From positions 3,410,001 to 3,474,000 of the forward strand of contig NZ_OZ241975.1 in the NCBI RefSeq assembly GCF_965204195.1: 64,000 nucleotides of DNA. The letters run 5' to 3'. The first letter of the stretch is position 1. Each line of letters starts with the position of its first letter. This document shows positions 15,979 through 24,289 of this stretch, one piece after another. Position numbers and translations under genes: made by a program. The stretch comes from Poriferisodalis sp965204195. Its GTDB lineage: Bacteria; Actinomycetota; Acidimicrobiia; Acidimicrobiales; Poriferisodalaceae. The notes beneath the pieces are model-generated. The model did no database searches. It worked only from the letters and a program-made list of their open reading frames with translations, and had not been told where the DNA came from.

Positions 15979-16374
15979 ATGACTTCATCCACCCGGCCCC
16001 CGAACGCACTGGCCGACTACGTGCCGGCTCTGCGCGCCAGCGATGACGAGTTTCGACTCCGTCTCCTCATGCACGACTTCGGACTCGTCTGGCAGGAAGC
16101 CAACCCCTACGAGCGAGCTGCCTTGATTGCCGACGAACCAGAGCTGTTCGACTCCCGCTGGGACGCCTTCCTGGCCGCATATGCCGAGCACCTTGCACGC
16201 TCCGTAGCCATGGCACCCCCGTCCTGGACATCGGCGGAACACAGGTTTCTCCCCGACTTTTGGTACGCCGGCGGCTGTTACGCCTTCGATCGAGTGCGCA
16301 CCATCATCACCACCCCCGGTGCCTTCGAGGAACACGGTGTCTGGTTTCCTCGCAGCGAGCTAGCGGTCGTCTGA
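15979..16374 (+). CDS. Unknown protein paired with a DUF6036 nucleotidyltransferase
   Basis: 131 residues, soluble, helical. The conserved-looking central stretch is LFDSRWDAFLAAYAEHLARS, followed by a PSW..AEHRFLPDFWY motif and a tail GAFEEHGVWFPRSEL. Small proteins of this kind commonly precede DUF6036 nucleotidyltransferases in actinobacteria (from memory of the family). The next gene starts 2 nt after the stop. A TACGCT box at 15954-15959 could drive a short-leader transcript. It is a candidate antitoxin or partner, with no direct evidence of function. Confidence 0.65.
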   Translation: MTSSTRPPNALADYVPALRASDDEFRLRLLMHDFGLVWQEANPYERAALIADEPELFDSRWDAFLAAYAEHLARSVAMAPPSWTSAEHRFLPDFWYAGGCYAFDRVRTIITTPGAFEEHGVWFPRSELAVV

Positions 16375-16376
16375 CG

Positions 16377-16922
16377 GTGATCCCGCTCTCTGAATCTGAG
16401 ATCCGGTCCGCCCTCAGCGAACTCGCCGAGCGACTTGAGCGTCGGCGAACGCATGCACGCCTCTACATTGCGGGCGGCGCCGCGATGGTGCTGGCCTACG
16501 ACGCTGATCGGGCCACCCGCGACATCGACACAGCCGTTCTCGACGGCTACGAGGCGGTCATGTCCATCGCCGCTGAGATGGCACGCGAGCGAGGCTGGCC
16601 GTCAACTTGGCTGAACGAACAAGCAACGCCGTACATGCCCAAGGCCGAGCAGCGGCACGGGCGCGAGGTGTTCGAACATCCGTACTTGACGGTCATCGCC
16701 GCGAGTCCAGAGCACATGCTGGCGATGAAGGCGCGAGCGGCTCGTCGCACCGACATCAGTGACGCGATGCGACTCATGGAGATCACTGGGATCGCCGATA
16801 TCGACGACATCGCAGCGCTCGTCCACAAGGTGTTCCCCGACGAGGATTTGGGGCGTCGCCAACTCGACTGGCTCGAAGCAGTGATCGAGGAGTCTCAACG
16901 CGACCACCGCGCCCGCGGATAG
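16377..16922 (+). CDS. DUF6036-type nucleotidyltransferase (AbiEii-like)
   Basis: 181 residues. The nucleotidyltransferase signature is present near residues 35-60: GGAAMVLAYDADRATRDIDT, giving a Gly-Gly followed by a DxD metal pair. The rest is helical and contains MLAMKARAARRTDISDAMRL, typical of DUF6036/AbiEii relatives. Related enzymes act as toxins that modify tRNA or proteins by nucleotide transfer. The substrate here is unknown. The GTG start lies 2 nt after the preceding stop, so the two genes form an operon. An RNA ligase gene follows 102 nt downstream. Confidence 0.75.
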   Translation: MIPLSESEIRSALSELAERLERRRTHARLYIAGGAAMVLAYDADRATRDIDTAVLDGYEAVMSIAAEMARERGWPSTWLNEQATPYMPKAEQRHGREVFEHPYLTVIAASPEHMLAMKARAARRTDISDAMRLMEITGIADIDDIAALVHKVFPDEDLGRRQLDWLEAVIEESQRDHRARG

Positions 16923-17024
16923 AGCCAGGCTCGCCGCCGATCAACGACCGGGGCGAAGACTGCGCTTTGCCAGCTCAACTAAATCGCTTTGGCGTGGAGG
17001 GTCTTGGAGGTGAAACTCCTGGTC

Positions 17025-18269
17025 ATGAACATCAACGACCTCGTGCCAGCTCGCGAGCTGCGCGCAGCCATCCGCGATGGACTCGTGCGCGAACGCTGCC
17101 ATGCGGGGCTACGCATCCTCAACTACACGAAGAAGTGCCAGGCCGACGCTGCATGGAACGAGGTCACGAACATCTGCCGCGGACTCATCGTCGACGCAGA
17201 TGGCCGCGTGGTGGCCCGACCGTTTCCGAAGTTCTTCTACCCCGGGGAACCTGCAGCGCCGACGATGCCCGACACGTCGGAGGGTCGCTGGGAGATGCGA
17301 GTCTGCGAGAAATTCGACGGAGTGCTCGGCATCGGTTACGTAGCATCCGACGGCAGTTCCCGCCTGTGCACCCGCGGGTCGTTGACATCCGAGCAGAGCG
17401 CCGAAGCGAACCGGATACTCGCCGAGAAGTACGCCGACACGAAGTTCTCGCGCTACGTCACACCGCTGTTCGAGATCATCAGTCCGGCGTGTGGCATCAT
17501 CGTGGACTACGGAGAGCGACGTGACTTGGTGCTGATCGCGGCAATCGACATCGATACCGGTGCCGATATCTCGCTGAGCGATCTGGCGGCTCACGGACTC
17601 GACTGGCCCGGGCCGAAGGCGCAGACCCGGCCTCTGACGCTCAAAGACGCCGTCGCCGAGACGAAGCGGGGAGGCCGGGGAACGGAATCAGAGGGATACG
17701 TGGTGTGCTTCGATCCGGTGACTCGCGATGAGCCGTCACTGCGCTTCAAGTTGAAGCACAGCGACTATCTCCGGATGCATGCCGCGCGCTTCCACCTCAC
17801 CAGTCGCAAGGTCTGGGAGCTCGCCGCCGCGGATGCGCTCATCGCAGCAGGCATGAGCGATCCGGCTTTGCTGGTCAAGGCCTTGCGAGTCTCGCCCGAG
17901 ACCGCAGTCGAACTCGCTGACGCCCATGGCGGCCTGGTCGATGCGCTGCTGGACCTGCTCGACGATGAGATGCACACGGCCGTCGTGCACCTCGCCGCCC
18001 GCCTGCTTGCTGACGCCGAGGCACAACTGGAGCTTTATCGCCAGCTCATGGCGGGCGAACTTGCCGGTCTTGTCGATGATCCGCGCTGCTTCGCCCTGGC
18101 GGCTCAGCGGGCAGCCGCGGAGCACGGCATCTCCCCTCACCCCCTGTACCGGTTGCGCACTGGCCGCTTGGCTGACGCGCTTGCCCAGATCTGGTCCGAC
18201 CTGCGCAGCACTACCGACCCCGACCTCGACCCAATACGAGCGGCGCTACCTGAGTCGGACACAGAGTGA
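17025..18269 (+). CDS. T4 Rnl1-like RNA ligase
   Basis: 414 residues. ATP-dependent RNA ligases join 3'-OH and 5'-PO4 RNA ends through a lysyl-AMP. Motif I is CEKFDGVLGIGY with nucleotidyl Lys96. Motif III is PLFEIISP (Glu150), motif IV is ESEGYVVCF (around Glu223) and motif V is RFKLKHSDY (Lys242 and Lys244). The N-terminal RILNYTKKCQ and NICRGLIVD match the T4 RnlA family. Residues 251-414 form a helical C-terminal domain, which in T4 Rnl1 contributes to tRNA recognition. The ATG at 17025 gives the usual family start (MNINDLVP); GGAGG lies 12 nt upstream. It likely repairs cleaved tRNA or other RNA. Confidence 0.9.
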   Translation: MNINDLVPARELRAAIRDGLVRERCHAGLRILNYTKKCQADAAWNEVTNICRGLIVDADGRVVARPFPKFFYPGEPAAPTMPDTSEGRWEMRVCEKFDGVLGIGYVASDGSSRLCTRGSLTSEQSAEANRILAEKYADTKFSRYVTPLFEIISPACGIIVDYGERRDLVLIAAIDIDTGADISLSDLAAHGLDWPGPKAQTRPLTLKDAVAETKRGGRGTESEGYVVCFDPVTRDEPSLRFKLKHSDYLRMHAARFHLTSRKVWELAAADALIAAGMSDPALLVKALRVSPETAVELADAHGGLVDALLDLLDDEMHTAVVHLAARLLADAEAQLELYRQLMAGELAGLVDDPRCFALAAQRAAAEHGISPHPLYRLRTGRLADALAQIWSDLRSTTDPDLDPIRAALPESDTE

Positions 18270-18362
18270 CTCAAGCTCCGGCGTTATTCCGAGATCAGTC
18301 GGTGTGCGTCAGATCGAATCCGTCGACGACACAACGTCCGTTGATCAGCGGCGATTGTCGGG

Positions 18363-19352
18363 TCAGCCGAGGAGACCCATTCCTCCGACGGTGTCGCGCT
18401 CGTCGACCAGTTCGGCCCAGGAGGTTTCGATGCGGGCGCGGCTGAACGCGTCGAGGTCGAGGCCGGTCACGACGTGGTACTGGCCGCCTGCGACGGTGAC
18501 GGGGTACGAGGTGATGATGCCTTCGGGTGCGCCATAGTCACCGGTGGACGGGATGCCCATCGACACCCAGTCGCCGCCGGGCGTGTCCGAAGACCAATCC
18601 CGCATGTGATCCACCGCGGCCGACGCTGCCGACGCCGCCGAGGAAGCGCCGCGGGCGTTGATGATCGCAGCGCCGCGCTGCTGCACGGTGGGGATGAAGT
18701 CGTCCTCCAGCCACGCCTGATCGTCCACCAAGGCCGCTGCGTTGTGACCGCCCACCTCGGCGTGGAAGATGTCGGGGTACTGGGTGGCGGAGTGGTTCCC
18801 CCAGATGGTCATGCGGGTCACGTCGTTCACCGACACGCCGGCCTTGCCGGCGAGCTGGGCGACGGCCCGGTTGTGGTCGAGCCGGGTCATGGCGGTGAAC
18901 TGCCCGTCGGCGATGGCGGGCGCATTGCGCATGGCGATCAGGCAGTTGGTGTTGGCCGGGTTGCCCACCACCAGCACCCGCACCGACGGGTTGGCCGAAT
19001 CGCTCAGCGCCTTGCCCTGCACAGTGAAGATGCCGCCGTTGGCCTCAAGCAGATCGCTGCGCTCCATGCCGGCCTTGCGGGGCATCGAGCCCACCAGCAG
19101 CGCGTAGTCGGCACCCTCGAAGGCTTCGTTGGGGTCGGACGTGCCGGTCCGCGACGCCAGCAGCGGGAATGCGCAGTCGTCGAGCTCCATCATCACGCCG
19201 TCAAGCGCGCCCATCGCCGGGGGGATCTCCAGCATCCGCAGCTCGACTGGCTGGTCGGGGCCGAGCATGGCCCCCGAAGCGATCCGGAACAGCAGGCTGT
19301 AGCCGATCTGGCCCGCTGCACCGGTCACAGCTACTCGTACTGGATCGTTCAC
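18363..19352 (-). CDS. mdh: Malate dehydrogenase
   Basis: 329 residues, matching the cytosolic-type MDH family. It interconverts malate and oxaloacetate with NAD(H) in the TCA cycle. The NAD-binding loop is VTGAAGQIGYSLLFRIASG near the start; the catalytic His lies in IWGNHSATQYPD and substrate-binding Arg residues in MPRKAGMERSDLL. The GTG at 19352 is preferred because AGGAG sits 8 nt upstream and it gives the family length; an upstream start at 19382 adds ten unlikely residues. It is convergent with the RNA ligase gene. Confidence 0.94.
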   Translation of the reverse strand: MNDPVRVAVTGAAGQIGYSLLFRIASGAMLGPDQPVELRMLEIPPAMGALDGVMMELDDCAFPLLASRTGTSDPNEAFEGADYALLVGSMPRKAGMERSDLLEANGGIFTVQGKALSDSANPSVRVLVVGNPANTNCLIAMRNAPAIADGQFTAMTRLDHNRAVAQLAGKAGVSVNDVTRMTIWGNHSATQYPDIFHAEVGGHNAAALVDDQAWLEDDFIPTVQQRGAAIINARGASSAASAASAAVDHMRDWSSDTPGGDWVSMGIPSTGDYGAPEGIITSYPVTVAGGQYHVVTGLDLDAFSRARIETSWAELVDERDTVGGMGLLG

Positions 19353-19444
19353 TGCGCTCTCCTGGTTCGACCTGCCGGGCACCCGTCCCGGCTGCGGGCG
19401 TTTCTAGCGCGGCATCCTTCCTTCTGCACCCCGCTCTGTACCGG

Positions 19445-20443
19445 TCAGTCTCGCTGTACCAGGCCGGTTGCGGCCGGGGGAAGCTTGGCCCGGTAGGCAT
19501 CGAGGAACCTGGGCCACCAGCGCTGCCAGAACTGCTCGGAGGTCTCGTCGAGCGACCGGACGATCTCGGCGACGAATGACGACATCGAGTGCGAGTTGCG
19601 GTAGAGCTCGCTGTGAACGCTCACCGCCTCGTGGGCAGCCATGAACGCCTGGCGCGCCCGGCTTCCCGCCCAGTCGTCGGGCAGCACTTGGACCGGCAGC
19701 AGCGGATCGTCGCGATGAACTGCCTCAGTTTCCGCTGCAGCAGCGAACATCGCTGCAGCGAGCTCGGCGCCGCCGAGACGATCGGCATCCGCTTCGATCG
19801 ATGCGAGCTTGCGTTCGAGTACGCCGTAGCGATCGGCCAGCTCATCGACGGGCCAGTTGCGTCTCGCGAACTCCGCCAGATCGTCGTCCGCTGGCTCGCC
19901 GCTGTCGGCTGTAGGGAGTCCTGTGCGGATCGACGGCGTGACAAAGCTGCGCACCGCATCAGGCACCTCGAGATGCTCGGCGAGTTGGGACACCAGATCG
20001 AAGAGGTCGTGCGGGTGCACGTACAGCCCCGACTGGATCGGTGCAGCACCGAGCTCGATAAGCAAGCGACGCAGGGCGTCGCGGGCAGCTCGGCGCCGTT
20101 CGGGCACTTCGAAGGCCGTGAGATGCCACCATCGGTCCCACGGTTCGAGACCTGCATCGACGCGATGTGCGTAAGCGGCCCAGCCGATGTCGCTCTCGAT
20201 GGCCGCACGGCCCGCACCAGTCACCCGGTAGCTGGCGCCGCGGCCCCGCCCTGAATCGTGAACGAGAAGCCCCTCGCCGGCAAGCCGAGCCAGGCAGTCA
20301 CGCACCGCCTTGTCACTGTGGCCGAGCAAGGCCGACATGACGAAGATCGGCTCGGCGTGCAGTGCACCGTCGGTGCCGACCGTCGACAGCACCAACGCGC
20401 GGGTCGGCAGCGAGTGGTGCTCCTCCACGGTGTGATCGGTCAA
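19445..20443 (-). CDS. PaaX-family transcriptional regulator
   Basis: 332 residues. An N-terminal winged helix (about 10-80, TRALVLSTVGTDG, then HSDKAVRDCLARLAGEGLLV) is followed by the PaaX central region (WWHLTAFEVPERRRAARDAL) and a long helical C-terminal domain. PaaX proteins repress aromatic catabolic genes until an acyl-CoA inducer binds. It diverges from a Rieske oxygenase gene across a 76-bp gap that contains a long palindrome, the likely operator for both. The TTG start has AGGAG upstream. Confidence 0.85.
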   Translation of the reverse strand: MTDHTVEEHHSLPTRALVLSTVGTDGALHAEPIFVMSALLGHSDKAVRDCLARLAGEGLLVHDSGRGRGASYRVTGAGRAAIESDIGWAAYAHRVDAGLEPWDRWWHLTAFEVPERRRAARDALRRLLIELGAAPIQSGLYVHPHDLFDLVSQLAEHLEVPDAVRSFVTPSIRTGLPTADSGEPADDDLAEFARRNWPVDELADRYGVLERKLASIEADADRLGGAELAAAMFAAAAETEAVHRDDPLLPVQVLPDDWAGSRARQAFMAAHEAVSVHSELYRNSHSMSSFVAEIVRSLDETSEQFWQRWWPRFLDAYRAKLPPAATGLVQRD

Positions 20444-20462
20444 CGCTGGCTCCTAGCTGTTA

Positions 20463-20500
20463 TGCCGTAGATTATCAACGGCCGTTGATATCTTACGGCA
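20463..20500. promoter_or_regulatory. Probable PaaX-family operator
   Basis: A 38-bp hyphenated palindrome. The perfect 18-bp core is TATCAACGGCCGTTGATA at 20473-20490. Flanking arms TGCCGTA (20463-20469) and TACGGCA (20494-20500) are inverted and each separated from the core by 3 bp. It overlaps the -35 box of the rightward Rieske promoter and lies 20 bp from the regulator start codon, so binding could repress both genes. Confidence 0.75.
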
Positions 20501-20513
20501 TTTGGCGTATGCT
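20485..20513 (+). promoter_or_regulatory. Sigma70-type leaderless promoter
   Basis: TTGATA (20485-20490), a 17-bp spacer and TATGCT (20508-20513). The predicted transcription start falls on the A of the ATG at 20520. The -35 box is the right end of the palindromic operator core. Confidence 0.7.
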
Positions 20514-20519
20514 GCTCGC

Positions 20520-21626
20520 ATGAGCCTCGGCCAGATGATGTTCGACCCCGATTTGGCACTGCCCAATGTCGCCTTTCGTGACCCGGCGATCTTTGCCGCG
20601 GAGCTGGATGCGATCTGGCACAGCGACTGGGTGTTCGTCACGACCGTCGATGCCGTGCCCAATCCCGGCGACCAGCTGCCGGTGATCGTCGGCAGGCAGC
20701 CGGTGCTGCTCATCCGCCAGCAGAACGGCGATCTCGCTGCGCTGTCGAACCTGTGCGCCCATCGAGGCACGCTGCTGGTCGACCGGCCGGCCAACAGCAA
20801 GCGGATCCAGTGTCCGTACCACGCATGGGCCTACGACGACGGCGGGCGGCTGCTGTCGGTGCCGCACGCGCCACGAGATGCCGTCGACAAGCCGGCGCAC
20901 TGCCTGCCGACCTACCGGGTGGAGTCGTGGCACGGCCTCATCTTCGTCAGTCTGAACCCCGATGCCGAGCCGCTCGCCGAGCGCTTCGCCGCGGTGGAGC
21001 CTCACGTCGCCGCACACGGCCTCGACGCCATGGCACACCGGTCCGATCAGCAAGAAACGCAGAAATGGGCCTGCAACTGGAAGCTCGCGATCCTCAACGC
21101 GATGGAGAGCTACCACCTGTTCCGGGTGCACCCCGAAACGCTCGAGCCGTTCTCGCCGACCAAAGGGGCCTACTACATCACCGGTTCGGCTCGGGCCACT
21201 GCGACGGGCGGCTCGGTCGCCTCCGGCGATGACTACCTGCTGATCAGCCTTCCTCCCGGCTTTGTCGGCGCGTTCAACTCGGGCGTCTTCTTCTGGCAGG
21301 CCGTCCATCCCATCGATGCCGAACGCTGTGCCGTGAGAACCGGCGCTGCCTGGGGCACGGCATCGAGCAACCGCTCGCGCAGCAGGATCGCGAACTGGTT
21401 CAGCCGCTGGGCGGGTGGCACCGCATACGGACTGCCCGACTTCCTGCCCGAAGACAAAGCGATCTGCGAGCGAGGTCAGCGTGGTGCGATCGGTGACTTC
21501 GCTCCCGGCCCACTCGTTCCCATCGAACGGGTCGTTGCCGACTTCGGGCACTACCTCAACTGGCGTCTGAACGGCGTCAAGCCGCCAGCTGTGCATACGG
21601 CCCCCGACACAGGAGAGAACCGATGA
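20520..21626 (+). CDS. Rieske oxygenase, catalytic (alpha) subunit 1
   Basis: 368 residues. Rieske non-haem iron oxygenases hydroxylate or demethylate aromatic, aliphatic or quaternary-ammonium compounds. The [2Fe-2S] ligands are Cys79-His81 (LCAHRG) and Cys98-His101 (CPYHAW). The mononuclear iron ligands His199 and His204 lie in AMESYHLFRVHP. It is controlled by the divergent PaaX-type regulator through the shared palindrome, so an aromatic acyl or related substrate is plausible but unproven. The stop overlaps the start of a small membrane protein. No beta subunit, ferredoxin or reductase lies beside it. Confidence 0.9.
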   Translation: MSLGQMMFDPDLALPNVAFRDPAIFAAELDAIWHSDWVFVTTVDAVPNPGDQLPVIVGRQPVLLIRQQNGDLAALSNLCAHRGTLLVDRPANSKRIQCPYHAWAYDDGGRLLSVPHAPRDAVDKPAHCLPTYRVESWHGLIFVSLNPDAEPLAERFAAVEPHVAAHGLDAMAHRSDQQETQKWACNWKLAILNAMESYHLFRVHPETLEPFSPTKGAYYITGSARATATGGSVASGDDYLLISLPPGFVGAFNSGVFFWQAVHPIDAERCAVRTGAAWGTASSNRSRSRIANWFSRWAGGTAYGLPDFLPEDKAICERGQRGAIGDFAPGPLVPIERVVADFGHYLNWRLNGVKPPAVHTAPDTGENR

Positions 21627-21895
21627 TCCAGAGCTGGGACGATCCGCCGCAGACCCGCCTCCGACGTCCCTGGATGACGTGGGCCGGGCTGGCCGCCCTG
21701 TGGGTGCTGACGTTCTCCGGGCAGTATTGGATGTGGTCGGCACTGTTCCTGGGCTGGGCCGCCTACGACATCGTCACGGGCGAGAGCAGCTTCATGCAGC
21801 GCGTCACCCGGCGGGGCGACCCGGTCACGTATTGGCTGATCGTCTCGTCCTGGGTGGCGCTGTCACTGCTGTGGCTGCTCTATCCGTACGGATAG
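21623..21895 (+). CDS. Small membrane protein coupled to a Rieske oxygenase
   Basis: 90 residues with about three hydrophobic segments (22-36, 38-50, 67-86) separated by a short basic loop (QRVTRRGD). The ATGA overlap with the oxygenase gene means the two are translated together. The family is not recognised. It may anchor the oxygenase or an electron donor at the membrane, or help import the substrate; this is inferred from coupling only. Confidence 0.65.
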   Translation: MIQSWDDPPQTRLRRPWMTWAGLAALWVLTFSGQYWMWSALFLGWAAYDIVTGESSFMQRVTRRGDPVTYWLIVSSWVALSLLWLLYPYG

Positions 21896-21959
21896 AGAGC
21901 GCGTCACGACACAGATGCCGCAGGCCGTCGCTCCTGCAGGGCTGAAACGAAGCGCTGAC

Positions 21960-22805
21960 TCAGGCGACTGCAGCGGCGGCGTCGACGGTGTTGGCGAGCA
22001 GCATGGCGCGGGTCATCGGGCCGACCCCGCCGAGGCGGGGGGTCACCCAGCCGGCCATCTCGCCGACTGATTCGTCCACGTCGGACAGGATCTTGCGGCC
22101 CTCGCGGGTGATGCCACCACCGACGACGGCCGCACCGGGCTTTACCATGTCGGGCGTGATGAGGCCGGGCACGCCGGCCGCGGCGATGACGATGTCGGCC
22201 TCGCGGGTGTAGGCGCCCAGATCCGCCACGCCGGTGTGCACGACGGTCACCGCCGCATTCGCCACCGGCCGCTTCAGTGCCATCAGCAGCGCCATCGGGC
22301 GGCCGATCGTGAGGCCACGGCCCACCACCACCACGTGGCGCCCTTCCACCGGCACGCCGTAGTGCTCGAGCATCACCTGGATGCCCCGCGGTGTGCACGG
22401 CAGCGGCCCGTCCACCCCCATCACGAGCCTGCCCAGGTTCACCGGGTGCAGGCCGTCGGCGTCCTTGTCGGGATCGATGGCCAGCAGCGCCGCTTCCTCG
22501 TCGAGCTGGCGGGGCAGGGGCAGCTGGACGATGTACGCGTGCACGGCGGGATCGTTGTTGAAGCGCTCGATGACCGCGTCCAATTCGGCTTGGGTGATGT
22601 CGGCGGGCAACTCTTCGTGGATCGAGGAGATGCCCACCTCGCCGCAGTCGCGGATCTTCGCCCCCACGTAGCTGTGCGATGCCGGATCGTCGCCGACGAG
22701 GATCGTGCCGAGCCCCGGCTGCAGGCCGTCGGCTTCGATCCGTTCTCGCAGGTTGTCCTTGATCTGTTCGGCCAGCGCCTGGCCGTCCAATAGCACCGCA
22801 GTCAC
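21960..22805 (-). CDS. folD: Methylenetetrahydrofolate dehydrogenase/cyclohydrolase
   Basis: 281 residues, the usual FolD length. It converts 5,10-methylene-THF to 10-formyl-THF with NADP+, supplying purN and purH. The catalytic Tyr-x3-Lys is in SYVGAKIRDCGE, the cyclohydrolase region in QLPLPRQL, and the nucleotide-binding loop in VVVGRGLTIGRPMALLM. The GTG at 22805 gives the standard VTAVLLDGQALAEQI start. It lies 40 nt downstream of the flavoprotein gene on the same strand and may be co-transcribed with it. Confidence 0.94.
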   Translation of the reverse strand: MTAVLLDGQALAEQIKDNLRERIEADGLQPGLGTILVGDDPASHSYVGAKIRDCGEVGISSIHEELPADITQAELDAVIERFNNDPAVHAYIVQLPLPRQLDEEAALLAIDPDKDADGLHPVNLGRLVMGVDGPLPCTPRGIQVMLEHYGVPVEGRHVVVVGRGLTIGRPMALLMALKRPVANAAVTVVHTGVADLGAYTREADIVIAAAGVPGLITPDMVKPGAAVVGGGITREGRKILSDVDESVGEMAGWVTPRLGGVGPMTRAMLLANTVDAAAAVA

Positions 22806-22845
22806 GGCCTGCCACCGTAGTGGCGCTGTGCCGGGGCTCTTGCCG

Positions 22846-24126
22846 TCAGGCGTCCTCAGTGGAAGCCGGCCCGGCCGGCGCAGTCCTACGCGAAGCGGGC
22901 GTGCGGGCGCTGCGGCGCTGATGCAGCTTGCGCAGCGTGGGTGATGCGGCGGCGAGGGCACGGTCGGCGGCGGCGAGGACCCGGCCGGGCGTGCCGGGGG
23001 TCTCGTTGTCGATGAGGTTGCCCATCACCTGCAGGGTGAGGCGGGCGATGGCGTCGGTGCCGACTGCCAGACGCAGGCCTGCTCGAAGGATGCGGGGGTG
23101 GCCGATGAGGAACGAGAACCGCCGGCCCGTCCGCAGGAAGGCGTCGAACTTCTCGGCGACGATGCGGTCGTAGGTGTCGGCAACCGCGGACGGTTCCTCT
23201 GCGAACAGGTCGGCAACCAGGATCCCGGTCTCGAGGCCGTAGTCGATGCCCTCGCCGTTCATCGGGTTGATCAGCCCAGCCGCATCGCCGATGGCCACCC
23301 AGCCGGGACCGTGCCGCTTGGTGGCGCTCATGGGCAGGCGCCACGCCCGGGGCCGCTCCAGGTACGGGCCGAGCTGCCAGCTCTCGGCTACCAGGTCGCG
23401 GTAGCTGTCGCAGAGCCGGTTCAGGTTCAGGTTGGCGAAGCCCTTCATGGTGTTGAGGGCGCCCACGCCGATATTGACCGTGCCGTCGCCGGCGGGGAAC
23501 AGCCAGCCGTAGCCGGGCACCGCTGTGCCCTCGGCGTCGCGCAGCGTCAGGCAGGCTTCGAGGTATTCGTCGGCGTGGCGGGGCGTCTCGGCATAGGTGC
23601 GGATGGCCAGGCCGAACGGCTCGTCGGGATCGCGCAGCGCGCCCAGCATCCGGGCGGCCTGGCCCTGAGCACCGGCCGCCAGCACCACCAAGTCGGCGGT
23701 CCAGCGTTCGTCGCCGGCCATCACGCCCACCGCCCGGCCGTCTTCGATGATCGGCAGCGCCTCAGTACCGAAGCACAGCTCGGCGCCAGCGGCGGCGGCG
23801 CCGTCGCACAGCGCGCTGTCCAGCCGGCGCCGGGGCCACACCGCTCCGTAGGGGCCGAACTGCCCGTTGGCGGGCCAATCCAGCTCGCGCACTTGCCGTC
23901 CGGCGATCATCCGCAGCCCCGCAATGCGGTGCGCCTCGTCCAGCGACACGCCCAACTCGTCCAGCGCAGCCACCGCCCGCGGCGTCAGGCCGTCGCCGCA
24001 GACCTTGTCGCGCCCGGCAGGAGCCTTCTCGAACGCCGTCACCTTGATGCCGGCGCCCGCAGCACGCATGGCCGCCGCCGCCCCGGCGGGACCAGCCCCG
24101 ATCACGATCATGTCCCGGTGCGGCAC
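22846..24126 (-). CDS. Geranylgeranyl-reductase-family flavoprotein
   Basis: 426 residues. An FAD Rossmann motif (VIGAGPAGAAAAMRAA) at the start, DKVCGDGLTPRAV, and the second FAD motif GWVAIGDAAGLINPMNGEG are the signature of the GGR family, whose members saturate isoprenoid chains such as menaquinone tails or archaeal-type lipids. The substrate is not identifiable; menaquinone saturation is plausible in an actinobacterium. The GTG start lies inside a 24-nt block that is repeated at the P450 gene. The C-terminal 40 residues are basic and low in complexity. Confidence 0.85.
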   Translation of the reverse strand: MPHRDMIVIGAGPAGAAAAMRAAGAGIKVTAFEKAPAGRDKVCGDGLTPRAVAALDELGVSLDEAHRIAGLRMIAGRQVRELDWPANGQFGPYGAVWPRRRLDSALCDGAAAAGAELCFGTEALPIIEDGRAVGVMAGDERWTADLVVLAAGAQGQAARMLGALRDPDEPFGLAIRTYAETPRHADEYLEACLTLRDAEGTAVPGYGWLFPAGDGTVNIGVGALNTMKGFANLNLNRLCDSYRDLVAESWQLGPYLERPRAWRLPMSATKRHGPGWVAIGDAAGLINPMNGEGIDYGLETGILVADLFAEEPSAVADTYDRIVAEKFDAFLRTGRRFSFLIGHPRILRAGLRLAVGTDAIARLTLQVMGNLIDNETPGTPGRVLAAADRALAAASPTLRKLHQRRSARTPASRRTAPAGPASTEDA

Positions 24127-24142
24127 CGCTACAGCCTGCCGC
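24119..24142 (-). promoter_or_regulatory. 24-nt block shared with the P450 start region (copy A)
   Basis: Identical over 24 nt to 30005-30028 and in the same position relative to a GTG start codon. It contains CAGGCT 6 nt before GTG (24133-24138), a -10-like box for a leaderless message. The coding parts downstream differ, so the identity is limited to this short block. Confidence 0.55.
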
Positions 24143-24277
24143 CGCCAGCACCGGATCGCTCGCGCAGCACGCCGGCGCCTCGCTCAGCCCAATGCTCACC
24201 GCTCGTGCTCTCCACCGTTGCGCGACGCACTCGCCGGCCGCTCCTCGGGCCACGGCTTCCCCCGGCTGCGCAGCATC

Positions 24278-24283
24278 TAGCTT
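24278..24283 (+). promoter_or_regulatory. -10 box of Rieske gene 2
   Basis: TAGCTT, 6 nt before the ATG at 24290; a leaderless transcript is predicted. No Shine-Dalgarno sequence is visible. Confidence 0.45.
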
Positions 24284-24289
24284 GCACCC

